Shown in pieces: positions 43,917 through 52,092 of a stretch of DNA of 64,000 nucleotides. The notes under the pieces were generated by a model, which had not been told where the DNA came from, searched no databases, and saw nothing but the letters and a program-made list of their open reading frames with translations. A program made the translations under genes and the position numbers. Within the stretch, counting starts at the first letter, position 1, and each line of letters begins with the position of its first letter. The stretch is from Flavobacterium bizetiae (lineage in GTDB: Bacteria; Bacteroidota; Bacteroidia; Flavobacteriales; Flavobacteriaceae): the NCBI RefSeq assembly GCF_902804475.1, contig NZ_CADCSU010000032.1, positions 23,962 through 87,961 on the forward strand, read 5' to 3'.

Positions 43917-44041
43917 AATTAAATTCCAAATTCCAAAACTTACAAATCTTCAATTTTAAACTGCAAAAAATAAATTCCAAATTCCAATTGAAGCCCGCTT
44001 CAGGTGAGCCTTTTGGAATTTGGAATTTATAAATTGGAATT
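43905..44041. repeat. AATTCCAA-family repeats between arfB and the riboswitch
   Basis: Several TAAATTCCAAATTCCAA units (43905-43990) and the complement TTGGAATTTGGAATTTATAAA (44013-44034). The distal part is an inverted pair able to form a hairpin downstream of arfB. No gene visible. Confidence 0.55.
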
Positions 44042-44446
44042 TTAATCCAAATCCGGCTTTCTTCGAGATTGTTTTCTTTCAGAAATATTCTTTTTGTCTT
44101 TGATTCTTTTTTTAATCACCGACTTTGGAATCTTGGTTGCTTTTCGAATTTTAGGCACAAACAATCCTTTTTTGATAATCTCCAGGAAACGTTTTATCAC
44201 GATATCTTTGTTTTTAAGCTGACTTCTGTCTTCGTCACAATTTAAAATTAAGATATTTTCTGTGGTTAAACGTGGTGCAATATTCGTTAGCAAAAGCAAT
44301 TTCTCTTCTTCAGATAAAGCCTGAGAAGTATTCAGATCAAAAGTCAAAACGACTTTTGATGATACTTTGTTTACATTTTGTCCGCCCGCACCACTACTTC
44401 GAACAGCTTTAAAACTTAACTCTGATATGATTTTTTCGCTATCCAT
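44042..44446 (-). CDS. arfB: Alternative ribosome-rescue peptidyl-tRNA hydrolase ArfB (YaeJ-like)
   Basis: A 134-residue protein with the release-factor GGQ motif in VRSSGAGGQNVNKVSSKVVL and no codon-recognition domain. The basic C-terminal tail (KKRIKDKKNISERKQSRRK) is the part that enters the empty mRNA channel in ArfB. It frees ribosomes stalled without a stop codon. Start/stop overlap (TAATG) with the upstream kinase-DUF4301 gene. Confidence 0.92.
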   Translation of the reverse strand: MDSEKIISELSFKAVRSSGAGGQNVNKVSSKVVLTFDLNTSQALSEEEKLLLLTNIAPRLTTENILILNCDEDRSQLKNKDIVIKRFLEIIKKGLFVPKIRKATKIPKSVIKKRIKDKKNISERKQSRRKPDLD

Positions 44447-46560
44447 TATTGCGGTTGATGTGCTGCTTTTAATAAATCGTTTACTGTTTTTACCGGATTA
44501 AAAGTAATTAAAGGTACTGCTACAAATATAGTCAACCAGTTTGCCATTGCGCCATTCCATAAGCCCGGTAATTCGTAGCTCTTAACTATTTTTCCGTCGA
44601 CACTTTTCTCGACTATAAAACCTGCTTTTTGATCTACAAATTGCAGTAAATCAAACTTTTCATTTTTATAATTTTTAATCCCGCAAACCAAATCAACAGG
44701 ATTAAAATGAGTGGCTTCAGCAAGAATTTCTGTTTGTTTTTTATTGGCTAAATCTACTTGAGATGTTTCTACAATCTGCAACGAAACAGCCCCTTTATCA
44801 TTTCTTACCCAAAATGGTCCTCCGCCAGGTTCTCCTTCATTTTTTACCATTCCGCAAACACGAATTGGCCTGTCTAATAGTTCTTTGATTTTATTGACTT
44901 TATTTTCGAAAGTAAACTTATTAAAATCGCTGCTTAATTCGATATTGAGTTTTTGCATTAAAAAAGCAACCATTTCTTCGATGTTTTCTTCTTTAATTTC
45001 CCTTTGTTCAATTGCATTTAAATAGCCAAAAACCTTTTGCTGTACTTTTATTAAAACTCCTGCCAGAGCTTTTTTATATAATGCAATTGTATCAATATGA
45101 TTTTGAATTACATTATCGATGTTCTTTATAAAAATAACATCCGAATCGAGTTCTTTTAAGTTCTCGATTAATGCGCCATGTCCTCCTGGTCTAAAAACCA
45201 AATTATTGTTTTTATCTCTAATAGGAATATTTTTAGCATCTACACAAATAGAATCTGTGCTTTTGTTTTGGTACGAATAACTAATCGCTATTTCAACTCC
45301 TGAGTCTGCCTCAACTTTTTCCTTAAGTACCTCAACTTCATTTTCAAATAAATTTTGATGAATTTCAGAAACGGTAAAATGCAAATTAGAAACCTGATTA
45401 GAAGAAGCATAATGTACGCATTCGTTCAAATGTTCTTCTATTGGGTTTGCGATATGAGTTTTATATTGATGAAATGGCAAAACTGCTTTAGGCTTGTTTG
45501 CAAAATCAAAATAATCAGGATCCAGTAATATTTTTACGAAATAATAATTTTTATAATCACGGTCTAAAGTTTCAAAATCAGGATAAACCTCTTTAAGCTT
45601 TTGGTCTACTGATTTAAAGAACGGAAACTTATCCATTGCCACAATAAAAATAGACAAATCACTGTCTTTTTTTCTGTTGATATAAGCGTTTATTGTTTCT
45701 TTTTTAATGTCAAAATCATTCAAAAAAGCACTTAAAAACTTAAACATTCTGCTTGCCGCGCCCGATGCCGGAACAAACTTTTTTAGTTTTAATTTTTCTT
45801 TTTGAAGATCAAAAAAATTGGCTCTTTCTTCAAATTCAGCTTCTGAGAGACTTAAAATTCCGTTATTAATTGTAGCGGGACTTATTAAATTGCTTTTTAA
45901 AATTCCGTTCTTAAAAATTTCAAGTTGTTTTAGAATTTTATCAAACGAAATTCCGTGATTGTATATCTGCACAAAATCAGCTGATGAAAAACCGTGCTGT
46001 TTTGCGATCGATAAAGCATCAATTATTGAAGTTGCCTTAGCCAAACGGCTTTCTTTATTACCAGAAAGTGTTATAAAAGGCTTTTTGGTATCAATTAAAG
46101 TTTGTTTGAATACAGAAAACACAGATTCTCTTCCGTCAGGAGTATCTCTAATATCATCTTTCTCCCAAGGAACGTCTATATCAGTAAGGAAAAATAAATC
46201 GTAATCATGTTCTAATGCCGCTTCGTTTAAAAGCGGATCACAAAAATCATAATACATTTCAGAAAAAACTTTGGTCACCATCAAATTAGTATCAGAAAAC
46301 AAATACTTTTTTGCTGAAGCCAGTTTTTTATTTTCTAATGCAACTTGTCCGTATGCAATAGGCAACATATCATCGGCAACACAAATGTGCTGGTTCTCTT
46401 CCCATTTTTCCTGTAAATAATCGCGTGCGAATTCAGGAACCCATTCGGTTTCGTAATAGTCTGCAAGTTGTTTTGCCAATGTGGTTTTCCCTGTACTTTC
46501 AGGGCCAAATAAAGCAATTTTTATGATAGCTGTTTTTTGCTGTCTAAGATTTTTCTCCAT
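44446..46560 (-). CDS. NadR-like kinase fused to DUF4301
   Basis: About 704 residues. Residues 1-190 are a P-loop kinase of the NadR ribosylnicotinamide-kinase type (KIALFGPESTGKTTLAKQLA, VPEFARDYL, FSDTNLMVTKVFSEMY, LFFLTDIDVPWEKDDIRDTP). From about residue 200 the chain is DUF4301 (KKFVPASGAASRMFKFL, FRPGGHGALIENL, RVCGMVKNEGEPGGGPFWV), a family with a nucleotidyltransferase-like look but no firm role. The frame is open further up, but MEKNLRQQ at 46560 fits: it overlaps the end of the pnuC-type gene by 40 bases. The partner transporter suggests trapping of an imported vitamin by phosphorylation. Confidence 0.85.
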   Translation of the reverse strand: MEKNLRQQKTAIIKIALFGPESTGKTTLAKQLADYYETEWVPEFARDYLQEKWEENQHICVADDMLPIAYGQVALENKKLASAKKYLFSDTNLMVTKVFSEMYYDFCDPLLNEAALEHDYDLFFLTDIDVPWEKDDIRDTPDGRESVFSVFKQTLIDTKKPFITLSGNKESRLAKATSIIDALSIAKQHGFSSADFVQIYNHGISFDKILKQLEIFKNGILKSNLISPATINNGILSLSEAEFEERANFFDLQKEKLKLKKFVPASGAASRMFKFLSAFLNDFDIKKETINAYINRKKDSDLSIFIVAMDKFPFFKSVDQKLKEVYPDFETLDRDYKNYYFVKILLDPDYFDFANKPKAVLPFHQYKTHIANPIEEHLNECVHYASSNQVSNLHFTVSEIHQNLFENEVEVLKEKVEADSGVEIAISYSYQNKSTDSICVDAKNIPIRDKNNNLVFRPGGHGALIENLKELDSDVIFIKNIDNVIQNHIDTIALYKKALAGVLIKVQQKVFGYLNAIEQREIKEENIEEMVAFLMQKLNIELSSDFNKFTFENKVNKIKELLDRPIRVCGMVKNEGEPGGGPFWVRNDKGAVSLQIVETSQVDLANKKQTEILAEATHFNPVDLVCGIKNYKNEKFDLLQFVDQKAGFIVEKSVDGKIVKSYELPGLWNGAMANWLTIFVAVPLITFNPVKTVNDLLKAAHQPQ

Positions 46561-47144
46561 TCTAAATAAGCTGAAATAGCTAAAATTGTAAAAATTAAAT
46601 ATTGTAACGACAACATCCCTAAACCGCGATAGGCATAAAGAGGCACTACAATAATATCGCCAATGATCCAAAGTGTCCAGTTTTCGATCTTTTTTCTGGC
46701 CATGTACCACATTCCTGCAAAAAATATTCCAGACGAAATCATGTCGACATAATTGTCATTATGTATCTCGTAATCAAAATATTTATAAATTCCGAAAACT
46801 ACAAAAACAGTTACAAAAAATAGTATAACTCCAATTATTTTTTCATTAACATTCGTTCTCGTAATAGGCAAATTATCTTCTACGGTTCCTCCTTTTGCCC
46901 AAACATACCAACCGTAGATACTCATGATAGAGAAATACCCATTAATAATCATATCGCCAATATATCCGGCAATGTATAACAGATATACCGAAATTACGGT
47001 TGCGATTAAACCTGTTGGATATACCCAAATGTTTTCTTTTTTTGCAAACCAAACACTCAAAATCCCACAAACAAAAACCAAAAATTCAAGGGCAATATGC
47101 CAAAGAGGAGCGTTTTTGTAACTTTCAAGAAAAAAATCTATCAT
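46521..47144 (-). CDS. PnuC family vitamin transporter
   Basis: A 207-residue protein with about seven hydrophobic helices. PnuC features: SIMSIYGWYVWAKGG and the C-terminal block GMWYMARKKIENWTLWIIGDIIVVPLYAYRGL. PnuC moves nicotinamide riboside and its relative PnuT moves thiamine, both by facilitated diffusion with intracellular phosphorylation. The overlapping NadR-like kinase favours nicotinamide riboside; the riboswitch-controlled receptor 3 kb downstream favours thiamine. The gene itself is not behind the riboswitch. Confidence 0.9.
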   Translation of the reverse strand: MIDFFLESYKNAPLWHIALEFLVFVCGILSVWFAKKENIWVYPTGLIATVISVYLLYIAGYIGDMIINGYFSIMSIYGWYVWAKGGTVEDNLPITRTNVNEKIIGVILFFVTVFVVFGIYKYFDYEIHNDNYVDMISSGIFFAGMWYMARKKIENWTLWIIGDIIVVPLYAYRGLGMLSLQYLIFTILAISAYLEWRKILDSKKQLS

Positions 47145-47174
47145 TTTGGATGGTTGTTTTTGGTTGTTCTTAAT

Positions 47175-47903
47175 TTATGATTCAAAAAAGTGACTGTCGT
47201 TTTCAAAAGCAGTTCCAATAACTACTAAATCTGCACCGGCTTTGTACGCATTTTGAATTCCGTGCAAATCTACAATTCCTCCTCCAACAATAATAGGAAT
47301 ATCAACATTTTGAGTTATTAACTGTATCATTTCCAGCGGAACGGGTTGCTTTGCTCCGCTTCCGGCTTCTAAATAGATCAACTGGTTGCCCAGCATTTCT
47401 CCCGCTTGTGCAGTGGCTAAAACCAAATCAAAATTTTCTCTGTTTAATGGTTTTGTTTTGCTTACTCGTGCTACGGCAGTTTCATTACCGCTTTCGATCA
47501 AAATATATCCTGTAGAAATAACTTCAAGATTTGTCTTTTTAAGAATTGGCGCTGCCTGAACCTGATATTCTATCAAATAATCCGGGTTACGACCGGATAA
47601 TAAAGACAAAAATAAAATAGCATCGGCCTGAGGTGAAATCTGCGACGGATTGCCCGGAAATATTACCACAGGCAATTTTGTTTTTTGTTTTAATGCTGCA
47701 ATTAAATCTTCTAAAATTGTCGATTCTACAATACTTCCTCCCACAAAAATATGTGTTGCAGGAGATTGATTTATTTTAAGCAATAAATGATCTAAATTTT
47801 CCCAAACAATTTTATCAGGATCCAAAAGTATGGCCAGCAATTTTTGTCCGTTACTTTTAGCTTCCAGAATCTGCTGGCGTATATTGGGTATTTTTTGTCT
47901 CAT
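47175..47903 (-). CDS. Geranylgeranylglyceryl phosphate synthase family protein (bacterial group)
   Basis: A 242-residue TIM-barrel prenyltransferase joining glycerol-1-phosphate to a polyprenyl diphosphate by an ether bond. Motifs: LLAILLDPDKI, THIFVGGSI, LPVVIFPGNPSQIS, FLSLLSGRNPDYLIEYQV, ISTGYILIESG, IYLEAGSGA, PIIVGGGI. Most bacteria lack it; Bacteroidota have a distinct group, with F. johnsoniae enzymes characterised. The final lipid product in these bacteria is unclear. Divergent from the Crp/Fnr regulator. Confidence 0.92.
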   Translation of the reverse strand: MRQKIPNIRQQILEAKSNGQKLLAILLDPDKIVWENLDHLLLKINQSPATHIFVGGSIVESTILEDLIAALKQKTKLPVVIFPGNPSQISPQADAILFLSLLSGRNPDYLIEYQVQAAPILKKTNLEVISTGYILIESGNETAVARVSKTKPLNRENFDLVLATAQAGEMLGNQLIYLEAGSGAKQPVPLEMIQLITQNVDIPIIVGGGIVDLHGIQNAYKAGADLVVIGTAFENDSHFFES

Positions 47904-47985
47904 AACGGGCGTAAAAGTAAAAGTTTTTTAATGTAGAAGAACTATTTTGAATGAATTATATTTGTGTTATACCTAAAACAAAATT

Positions 47986-48582
47986 ATGATTGCAATTGAT
48001 CTGCTGGAAAAATATGGTGCGTTGAAAAAAACTTTCGATAAAAATGATTTCATTTTCGAAGAAGGCAATCTTCCTACACATTATTATCAGATCATTTCCG
48101 GCGAAGTAAAAATGAGCAATTATAATGATGAAGGCCGCGAATTTATTCAGGGTATTTTTTATAAAGAACAATCTTTTGGCGAACCTCCTTTATTCCTGAA
48201 CCAAAATTATCCTGCGAATGCAATTGCCGTAGAAGATGCCGAAATTCTTTTACTGCCCAAAGATAACTTTATGAAGTTGCTGCAAGAAAATGCAGCCGTT
48301 AGCATTAAAATAATCGAGAATTTAGCGCAGCGATTGTATTATAAATCGGTTATGGCGGCAGAAATGTCTACACAGGAACCGGAACATCGCATTCTAAAAC
48401 TAATTGATCACGGAATTGCTTATTTTAATTTTAAAAAAGAAGAAAACGGATACCTCATCAATTTTACCAGACAGCAAATAGGAGATTTAACCGGTTTGCG
48501 GGTAGAAACCGTAATTAGAACCATAAAAGCATTAGAAAAAAAGGGCGTTCTAAAAATTATAAACAGAAAAGTATACCGATAA
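47986..48582 (+). CDS. Crp/Fnr family transcriptional regulator
   Basis: A 198-residue regulator: cyclic-nucleotide-binding-like beta roll (FIFEEGNLPTHYYQIISGEVKMSNY, GEPPLFLNQNYPANAIAVEDAEILLLPK), long dimer helix, and C-terminal winged helix (FTRQQIGDLTGLRVETVIRTIKALEKKGVLKI). No N-terminal cysteine cluster of true FNR is present, so sensing is probably by haem, NO or a redox partner. A TATATTTG -7 element is at 47957-47964. An FNR-like palindrome follows the gene at 48596-48613. Confidence 0.93.
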   Translation: MIAIDLLEKYGALKKTFDKNDFIFEEGNLPTHYYQIISGEVKMSNYNDEGREFIQGIFYKEQSFGEPPLFLNQNYPANAIAVEDAEILLLPKDNFMKLLQENAAVSIKIIENLAQRLYYKSVMAAEMSTQEPEHRILKLIDHGIAYFNFKKEENGYLINFTRQQIGDLTGLRVETVIRTIKALEKKGVLKIINRKVYR

Positions 48583-48595
48583 AAAAGTTCTTGTT

Positions 48596-48642
48596 TTATG
48601 ATTTTAATCATAAATACAAGCTCTAAAGTGCCTGTACCTTTG
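48596..48642 (+). promoter_or_regulatory. FNR-like operator and promoter of the truncated haemoglobin operon
   Basis: TTATGATTTTAATCATAA (48596-48613) has perfect 8-base arms and contains TGAT-N4-ATCA, the core of Crp/FNR-family boxes. A -7 element TACCTTTG lies at 48635-48642. With transcription starting at about 48646-48648, the box is centred near -42, the classic position for FNR-type activation. Confidence 0.65.
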
Positions 48643-48662
48643 TTACTCTAAAAACAAATATT

Positions 48663-48950
48663 ATGACACTTTATCAAACAACATTCGAAAATTTCAATAA
48701 AAATTATATTGGTTCTGCAACAATGGCTGTCATTGGTCAAAGCTGTTTAGGTGCAGCTGCAGCTATGTATATTCTATCTCACGGAACCTCTATTGGTCAA
48801 ATGCTGCAATTGGGTGTGATTGTTTTGGCTTGTATATTGGCCAATACTTCTATCCTGGCGCAAATGAAACACAAAGTAGTTTTTAACTTTATTCTTACCA
48901 GCGTTATACTAAGTATTTTACTGATCATCCTGAACAACTTTATAGTATGA
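48663..48950 (+). CDS. Small membrane protein of unknown function
   Basis: A 95-residue protein with three hydrophobic segments (about GSATMAVIGQSCLGAAAAMYIL, MLQLGVIVLACILANTSILA, VVFNFILTSVILSILLIILN). I do not recognise a family. It is translationally coupled (ATGA) to the truncated haemoglobin gene and shares its FNR-like operator, so it may be a membrane partner in the same stress or respiratory response. Confidence 0.8.
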   Translation: MTLYQTTFENFNKNYIGSATMAVIGQSCLGAAAAMYILSHGTSIGQMLQLGVIVLACILANTSILAQMKHKVVFNFILTSVILSILLIILNNFIV

Positions 48951-49345
48951 GAAAACAAATAGAAAATAGAGCTGATGTTTCTTTTTTGGTACATCAGTTC
49001 TATGATAAAATAAGAGCCGATAAAGAAATCGGCTTTTATTTTAATGAAATAATAACCGATTGGGACCATCACCTGGAAAAACTAACGGATTTTTGGGAAA
49101 CGAATTTGTTTGCCGTGAAAAAATACAAAGGCGATCCGCATGTAGCGCACAATGAAGTAGACGAGCATTTTAATGAAAAAATTACGTCGAATGAATTTGG
49201 CATCTGGCTTAACTATTGGTTCCAGACTTTAGACGAACATTTTGAAGGCGAAAACGTAGAAACATTAAAAAGACGTGCCCGTAAAATGAGTACTTTTTTA
49301 TACATGAGTATGTTTAAGCACAGACAAAAAGAAAGTGAGATTTAA
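48947..49345 (+). CDS. Group III truncated haemoglobin
   Basis: A 132-residue globin-like protein. Group III features: VSFLVHQFYDKIRADKEIGFYFNEII near the B-C helices, DWDHHLEKLTDFWETNLF in the E region and WLNYWFQTLDEHFEGENVETLKRRARKM at G-H. Proximal His is probably that in PHVAHNEVDEHF or DEHF; I cannot fix it without alignment. Group III trHbs bind ligands such as O2, CO or NO; a role in NO or low-oxygen response fits the FNR-like operator. Confidence 0.9.
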   Translation: MRKQIENRADVSFLVHQFYDKIRADKEIGFYFNEIITDWDHHLEKLTDFWETNLFAVKKYKGDPHVAHNEVDEHFNEKITSNEFGIWLNYWFQTLDEHFEGENVETLKRRARKMSTFLYMSMFKHRQKESEI

Positions 49346-49354
49346 TTATTCTGC

Positions 49355-49429
49355 TGTCATTGCGAGGAACGAAGCAACCTCACTCTGATTGATTTAGCAG
49401 GTGAGATTGCTTCGTTCCTCGCAATGACA
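49355..49429. repeat. Palindromic repeat TGTCATTGCGAGGAACGAAG
   Basis: Bases 49355-49383 and 49401-49429 are inverted copies with two mismatches around a 17-base loop. A fragment of the same family (GATTGCTTCGTTCCCCGC) is at about 40400-40420. It is followed by a GGATGGATT/AATCCATCC hairpin at about 49450-49470. Confidence 0.7.
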
Positions 49430-49587
49430 AAATCGTGGTTACATTTCGCAGGATGGATTAAAATCCATCCCTACAATATATTTCGTTCCTCCGGAACTAT
49501 TTCTCAATTTTGATTTTTATTATAGAAATCGAAATGAAAAAATTGTCGCATTCACTGAAAACTGCCACTGAATACTGTGACTAAAAA

Positions 49588-50238
49588 TCACTTCTCAAAA
49601 GCATAAACCAAAGTAAAATCCTGCCCTGAAGTGTTTGATTTTATTTCTTTATAATGCACATCAAAATCTACTACAAGATCATTAAAATGCAAACTAGCCT
49701 CTGTTAGATTTTGATCTAACGAAAAAACATTTACCCTGATATGATCTTTAAAGCTGATTCCTTTTTCGTTTCTGATTTTAAAGATGGCTTCTTTTGCTCC
49801 CCAAATTACGGTTAATTCCTTGATGTAATCGGGAGTATTTTGAGTATTTAAATAACTGGTTTCGGTATCAACAAATTTATCGGCGATTCTTAAGATTTTT
49901 TCGCGTTGTAATTCCATGTCTATTCCTACAGTTTCGTCGCTAATGATAATGGCGGCAAAATCGTGCGAATGTGTAATCGAAATATGATTATGACAATTAA
50001 AATAAGGTTTTCCAAATTCGTCATAATGCATTTCATGATCTGTAAAACCCATTTCCTGTATTAGCATACGAACGCTCAAAAAGGCACGCTGGTGCATTTG
50101 CGACTTCATTCCGTTAAGTCTTTGCTGCGTTTTTTCTTTCAAAACTACCTTGCTCAATAACTCTTCAAAAGATTCTGTTATGTGCCAAATTAAGATTTTG
50201 GTAGTTTCGTTGAATTGTATGGTTTGAAATAAAGGCAT
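49588..50238 (-). CDS. 4'-phosphopantetheinyl transferase superfamily protein
   Basis: A 216-residue transferase that moves the phosphopantetheine arm of CoA to carrier proteins. Sfp-type signatures: ISITHSHDFAAIIISDETVGIDMELQREKI (magnesium-binding Asp) and VIWGAKEAIFKI (catalytic WxxKEA). Two-domain Sfp length rather than the short AcpS form, so it may serve secondary-metabolite or fatty-acid carriers; none is in the window. Confidence 0.92.
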   Translation of the reverse strand: MPLFQTIQFNETTKILIWHITESFEELLSKVVLKEKTQQRLNGMKSQMHQRAFLSVRMLIQEMGFTDHEMHYDEFGKPYFNCHNHISITHSHDFAAIIISDETVGIDMELQREKILRIADKFVDTETSYLNTQNTPDYIKELTVIWGAKEAIFKIRNEKGISFKDHIRVNVFSLDQNLTEASLHFNDLVVDFDVHYKEIKSNTSGQDFTLVYAFEK

Positions 50239-50559
50239 TGCTTTTTAATTATGAATTATGAGTTTTAAGTTATGAATTATTTTCCTGATTTGAAAACGAA
50301 ACTTCTTATTTAACGTCTCGTGTTTCTAGCCCTGATGGGAGCGGCATCCTTTTTCTTGCTCCTTTAGCAAGGAAAAGATATAGCGGACAGCAGGAAATAG
50401 CTCCTTATTTTCAAAATCATCTTACAACAAGTAAATTATTTAGCTAAAGTTCAAAAGATTAAGAAATTAAACATTTCACAAATCTTATAGAAAGTAGTCA
50501 AAATTAAAAACCTATTCCGTAAATTTGCAAAAATTTTACAATATACAAATATACTATAA
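50239..50559. repeat. Intergenic region with the flavobacterial AGCCCTGATGGGAGCGGCAT repeat
   Basis: No gene. A block at about 50325-50405 begins AGCCCTGATGGGAGCGGCAT, has the inner hairpin TTGCTCCTTTAGCAAGGA and ends AGCGGACAGCAGGAAATAGC; similar blocks are common between genes in this group as far as I recall. The ahcY -7 element TAAATTTG is at 50520-50527. Confidence 0.55.
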
Positions 50560-51876
50560 ATGAGTACTACAACTACGCCTTTTGTGGCTTTCAAAGTAAA
50601 AGACATCTCTCTAGCGGCTTGGGGAAGAAAAGAAATTGAATTGGCTGAAGCTGAAATGCCAGGTTTAATGGCACTTCGCGCTGAATATAAAGACGAACAA
50701 CCTCTAAAAGGTGCTCGTATCGCTGGATGTTTACACATGACGATCCAGACTGCAGTTTTAATCGAAACTTTAATCGCTCTTGGTGCAGAGGTTACTTGGT
50801 CTTCTTGTAACATTTTCTCTACTCAGGATCAGGCTGCTGCTGCTATTGCTGCTGCTGGAATTCAGGTTTATGCTTGGAAAGGTCTTGATGAGCAATCATT
50901 TGACTGGTGTATTGAGCAAACTTTATTCTTTGGTGAAGACAGAAAACCATTGAACATGATTCTTGATGATGGTGGAGATTTAACTAATATGGTTATTGAT
51001 CGTTTCCCAGAATTGATTCCTGGAATCAAAGGATTATCTGAAGAAACTACAACTGGAGTTCACAGACTTTACGAAAGAGTAAAAGCGGGAACTTTACCAA
51101 TGCCTGCAATCAACATTAACGACTCTGTTACTAAATCTAAATTTGATAACAAATACGGATGTAAAGAATCTGCTGTAGATGCTGTACGTCGTGCAACTGA
51201 CTTAATGTTAGCTGGAAAAAGAGTTATCGTTTGTGGATACGGTGATGTTGGAAAAGGAACTGCTGCTTCTTTTAGAGGTGCTGGATCTATTGTAACTGTT
51301 ACTGAAATCGATCCAATTTGTGCTTTACAAGCTGCAATGGACGGTTACGAGGTTAAAAAATTAAACACTGTAATTGCTAATGCTGATATCATCATTACAA
51401 CTACAGGAAATAAAGATATCGTTCTTGGAGAGCACTTCGAGCAAATGAAAGACAAAACTGTTGTTTGTAACATTGGTCACTTTGATAACGAAATTGATAT
51501 GGCTTGGTTGAACAAAAACCACGGTGCATCTAAAATCGAAATCAAACCACAAGTTGACAAATATACTATCGCTGGAAAAGATATCATCATTCTTGCTGAA
51601 GGTCGTTTAGTAAACCTTGGTTGTGCTACAGGTCACCCAAGTTTTGTAATGAGTAACTCATTTACAAACCAAACTTTAGCTCAAATCGAATTATGGAACA
51701 ACAGCGCTGCTTACAACAACGACGTTTATATGTTACCAAAACATTTAGATGAAAAAGTTGCTGCTTTGCACTTAGCTAAATTAGGAGTTGAATTGGAAAC
51801 TTTACGTGACGATCAGGCTGCTTATATTGGTGTTCCGGTTGAAGGTCCATTCAAACCAGAATACTACAGATACTAG
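50560..51876 (+). CDS. ahcY: Adenosylhomocysteinase
   Basis: A 438-residue NAD-dependent S-adenosylhomocysteine hydrolase, removing the product inhibitor of methyltransferases. Motifs: [78 protein letters not shown] (NAD site), [12 protein letters not shown] and the C-terminal FKPEYYRY. Translated from the ATG at 50560. Confidence 0.98.
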   Translation: MSTTTTPFVAFKVKDISLAAWGRKEIELAEAEMPGLMALRAEYKDEQPLKGARIAGCLHMTIQTAVLIETLIALGAEVTWSSCNIFSTQDQAAAAIAAAGIQVYAWKGLDEQSFDWCIEQTLFFGEDRKPLNMILDDGGDLTNMVIDRFPELIPGIKGLSEETTTGVHRLYERVKAGTLPMPAININDSVTKSKFDNKYGCKESAVDAVRRATDLMLAGKRVIVCGYGDVGKGTAASFRGAGSIVTVTEIDPICALQAAMDGYEVKKLNTVIANADIIITTTGNKDIVLGEHFEQMKDKTVVCNIGHFDNEIDMAWLNKNHGASKIEIKPQVDKYTIAGKDIIILAEGRLVNLGCATGHPSFVMSNSFTNQTLAQIELWNNSAAYNNDVYMLPKHLDEKVAALHLAKLGVELETLRDDQAAYIGVPVEGPFKPEYYRY

Positions 51877-51926
51877 TAAATTTTAGATTGAAGATTTCTG
51901 ATTTTAGATTTCTTTAATTACATATC

Positions 51927-51960
51927 AAACCCGACAGGTTTTTAAAACTTGTCGGGTTTT
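51927..51960 (+). terminator. Terminator of ahcY
   Basis: AAACCCGACA and TGTCGGGTTT-type arms (51927-51936, 51950-51959) with a GT-rich inner extension. The same CCCGACAGG/CCTGTCGGG hairpin ends alkB at 59583, so the terminator itself is a repeated sequence. Confidence 0.8.
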
Positions 51961-52092
51961 GTTTTTAAAAATGAGAGACTTATTTCCGGACAAAAAAAGA
52001 TTTCTATAAAAAACATACTTTTTAAAGAATAACTCCTTAATTTTAAGAATCAGAATAAGTTACTATTTCTCAACTACATAAAAACTGTACTC

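Noticed and set aside
44446..46710. Longer start of the NadR-like kinase gene at 46710
   Set aside because: The added 50 residues overlap the PnuC-type coding sequence for 190 bases and show no family resemblance; MEKNLRQQ at 46560 directly precedes the P-loop domain.
43807..47144. Riboswitch control of the PnuC-type transporter
   Set aside because: The riboswitch is downstream of the transporter on the shared strand and faces the TonB receptor only.
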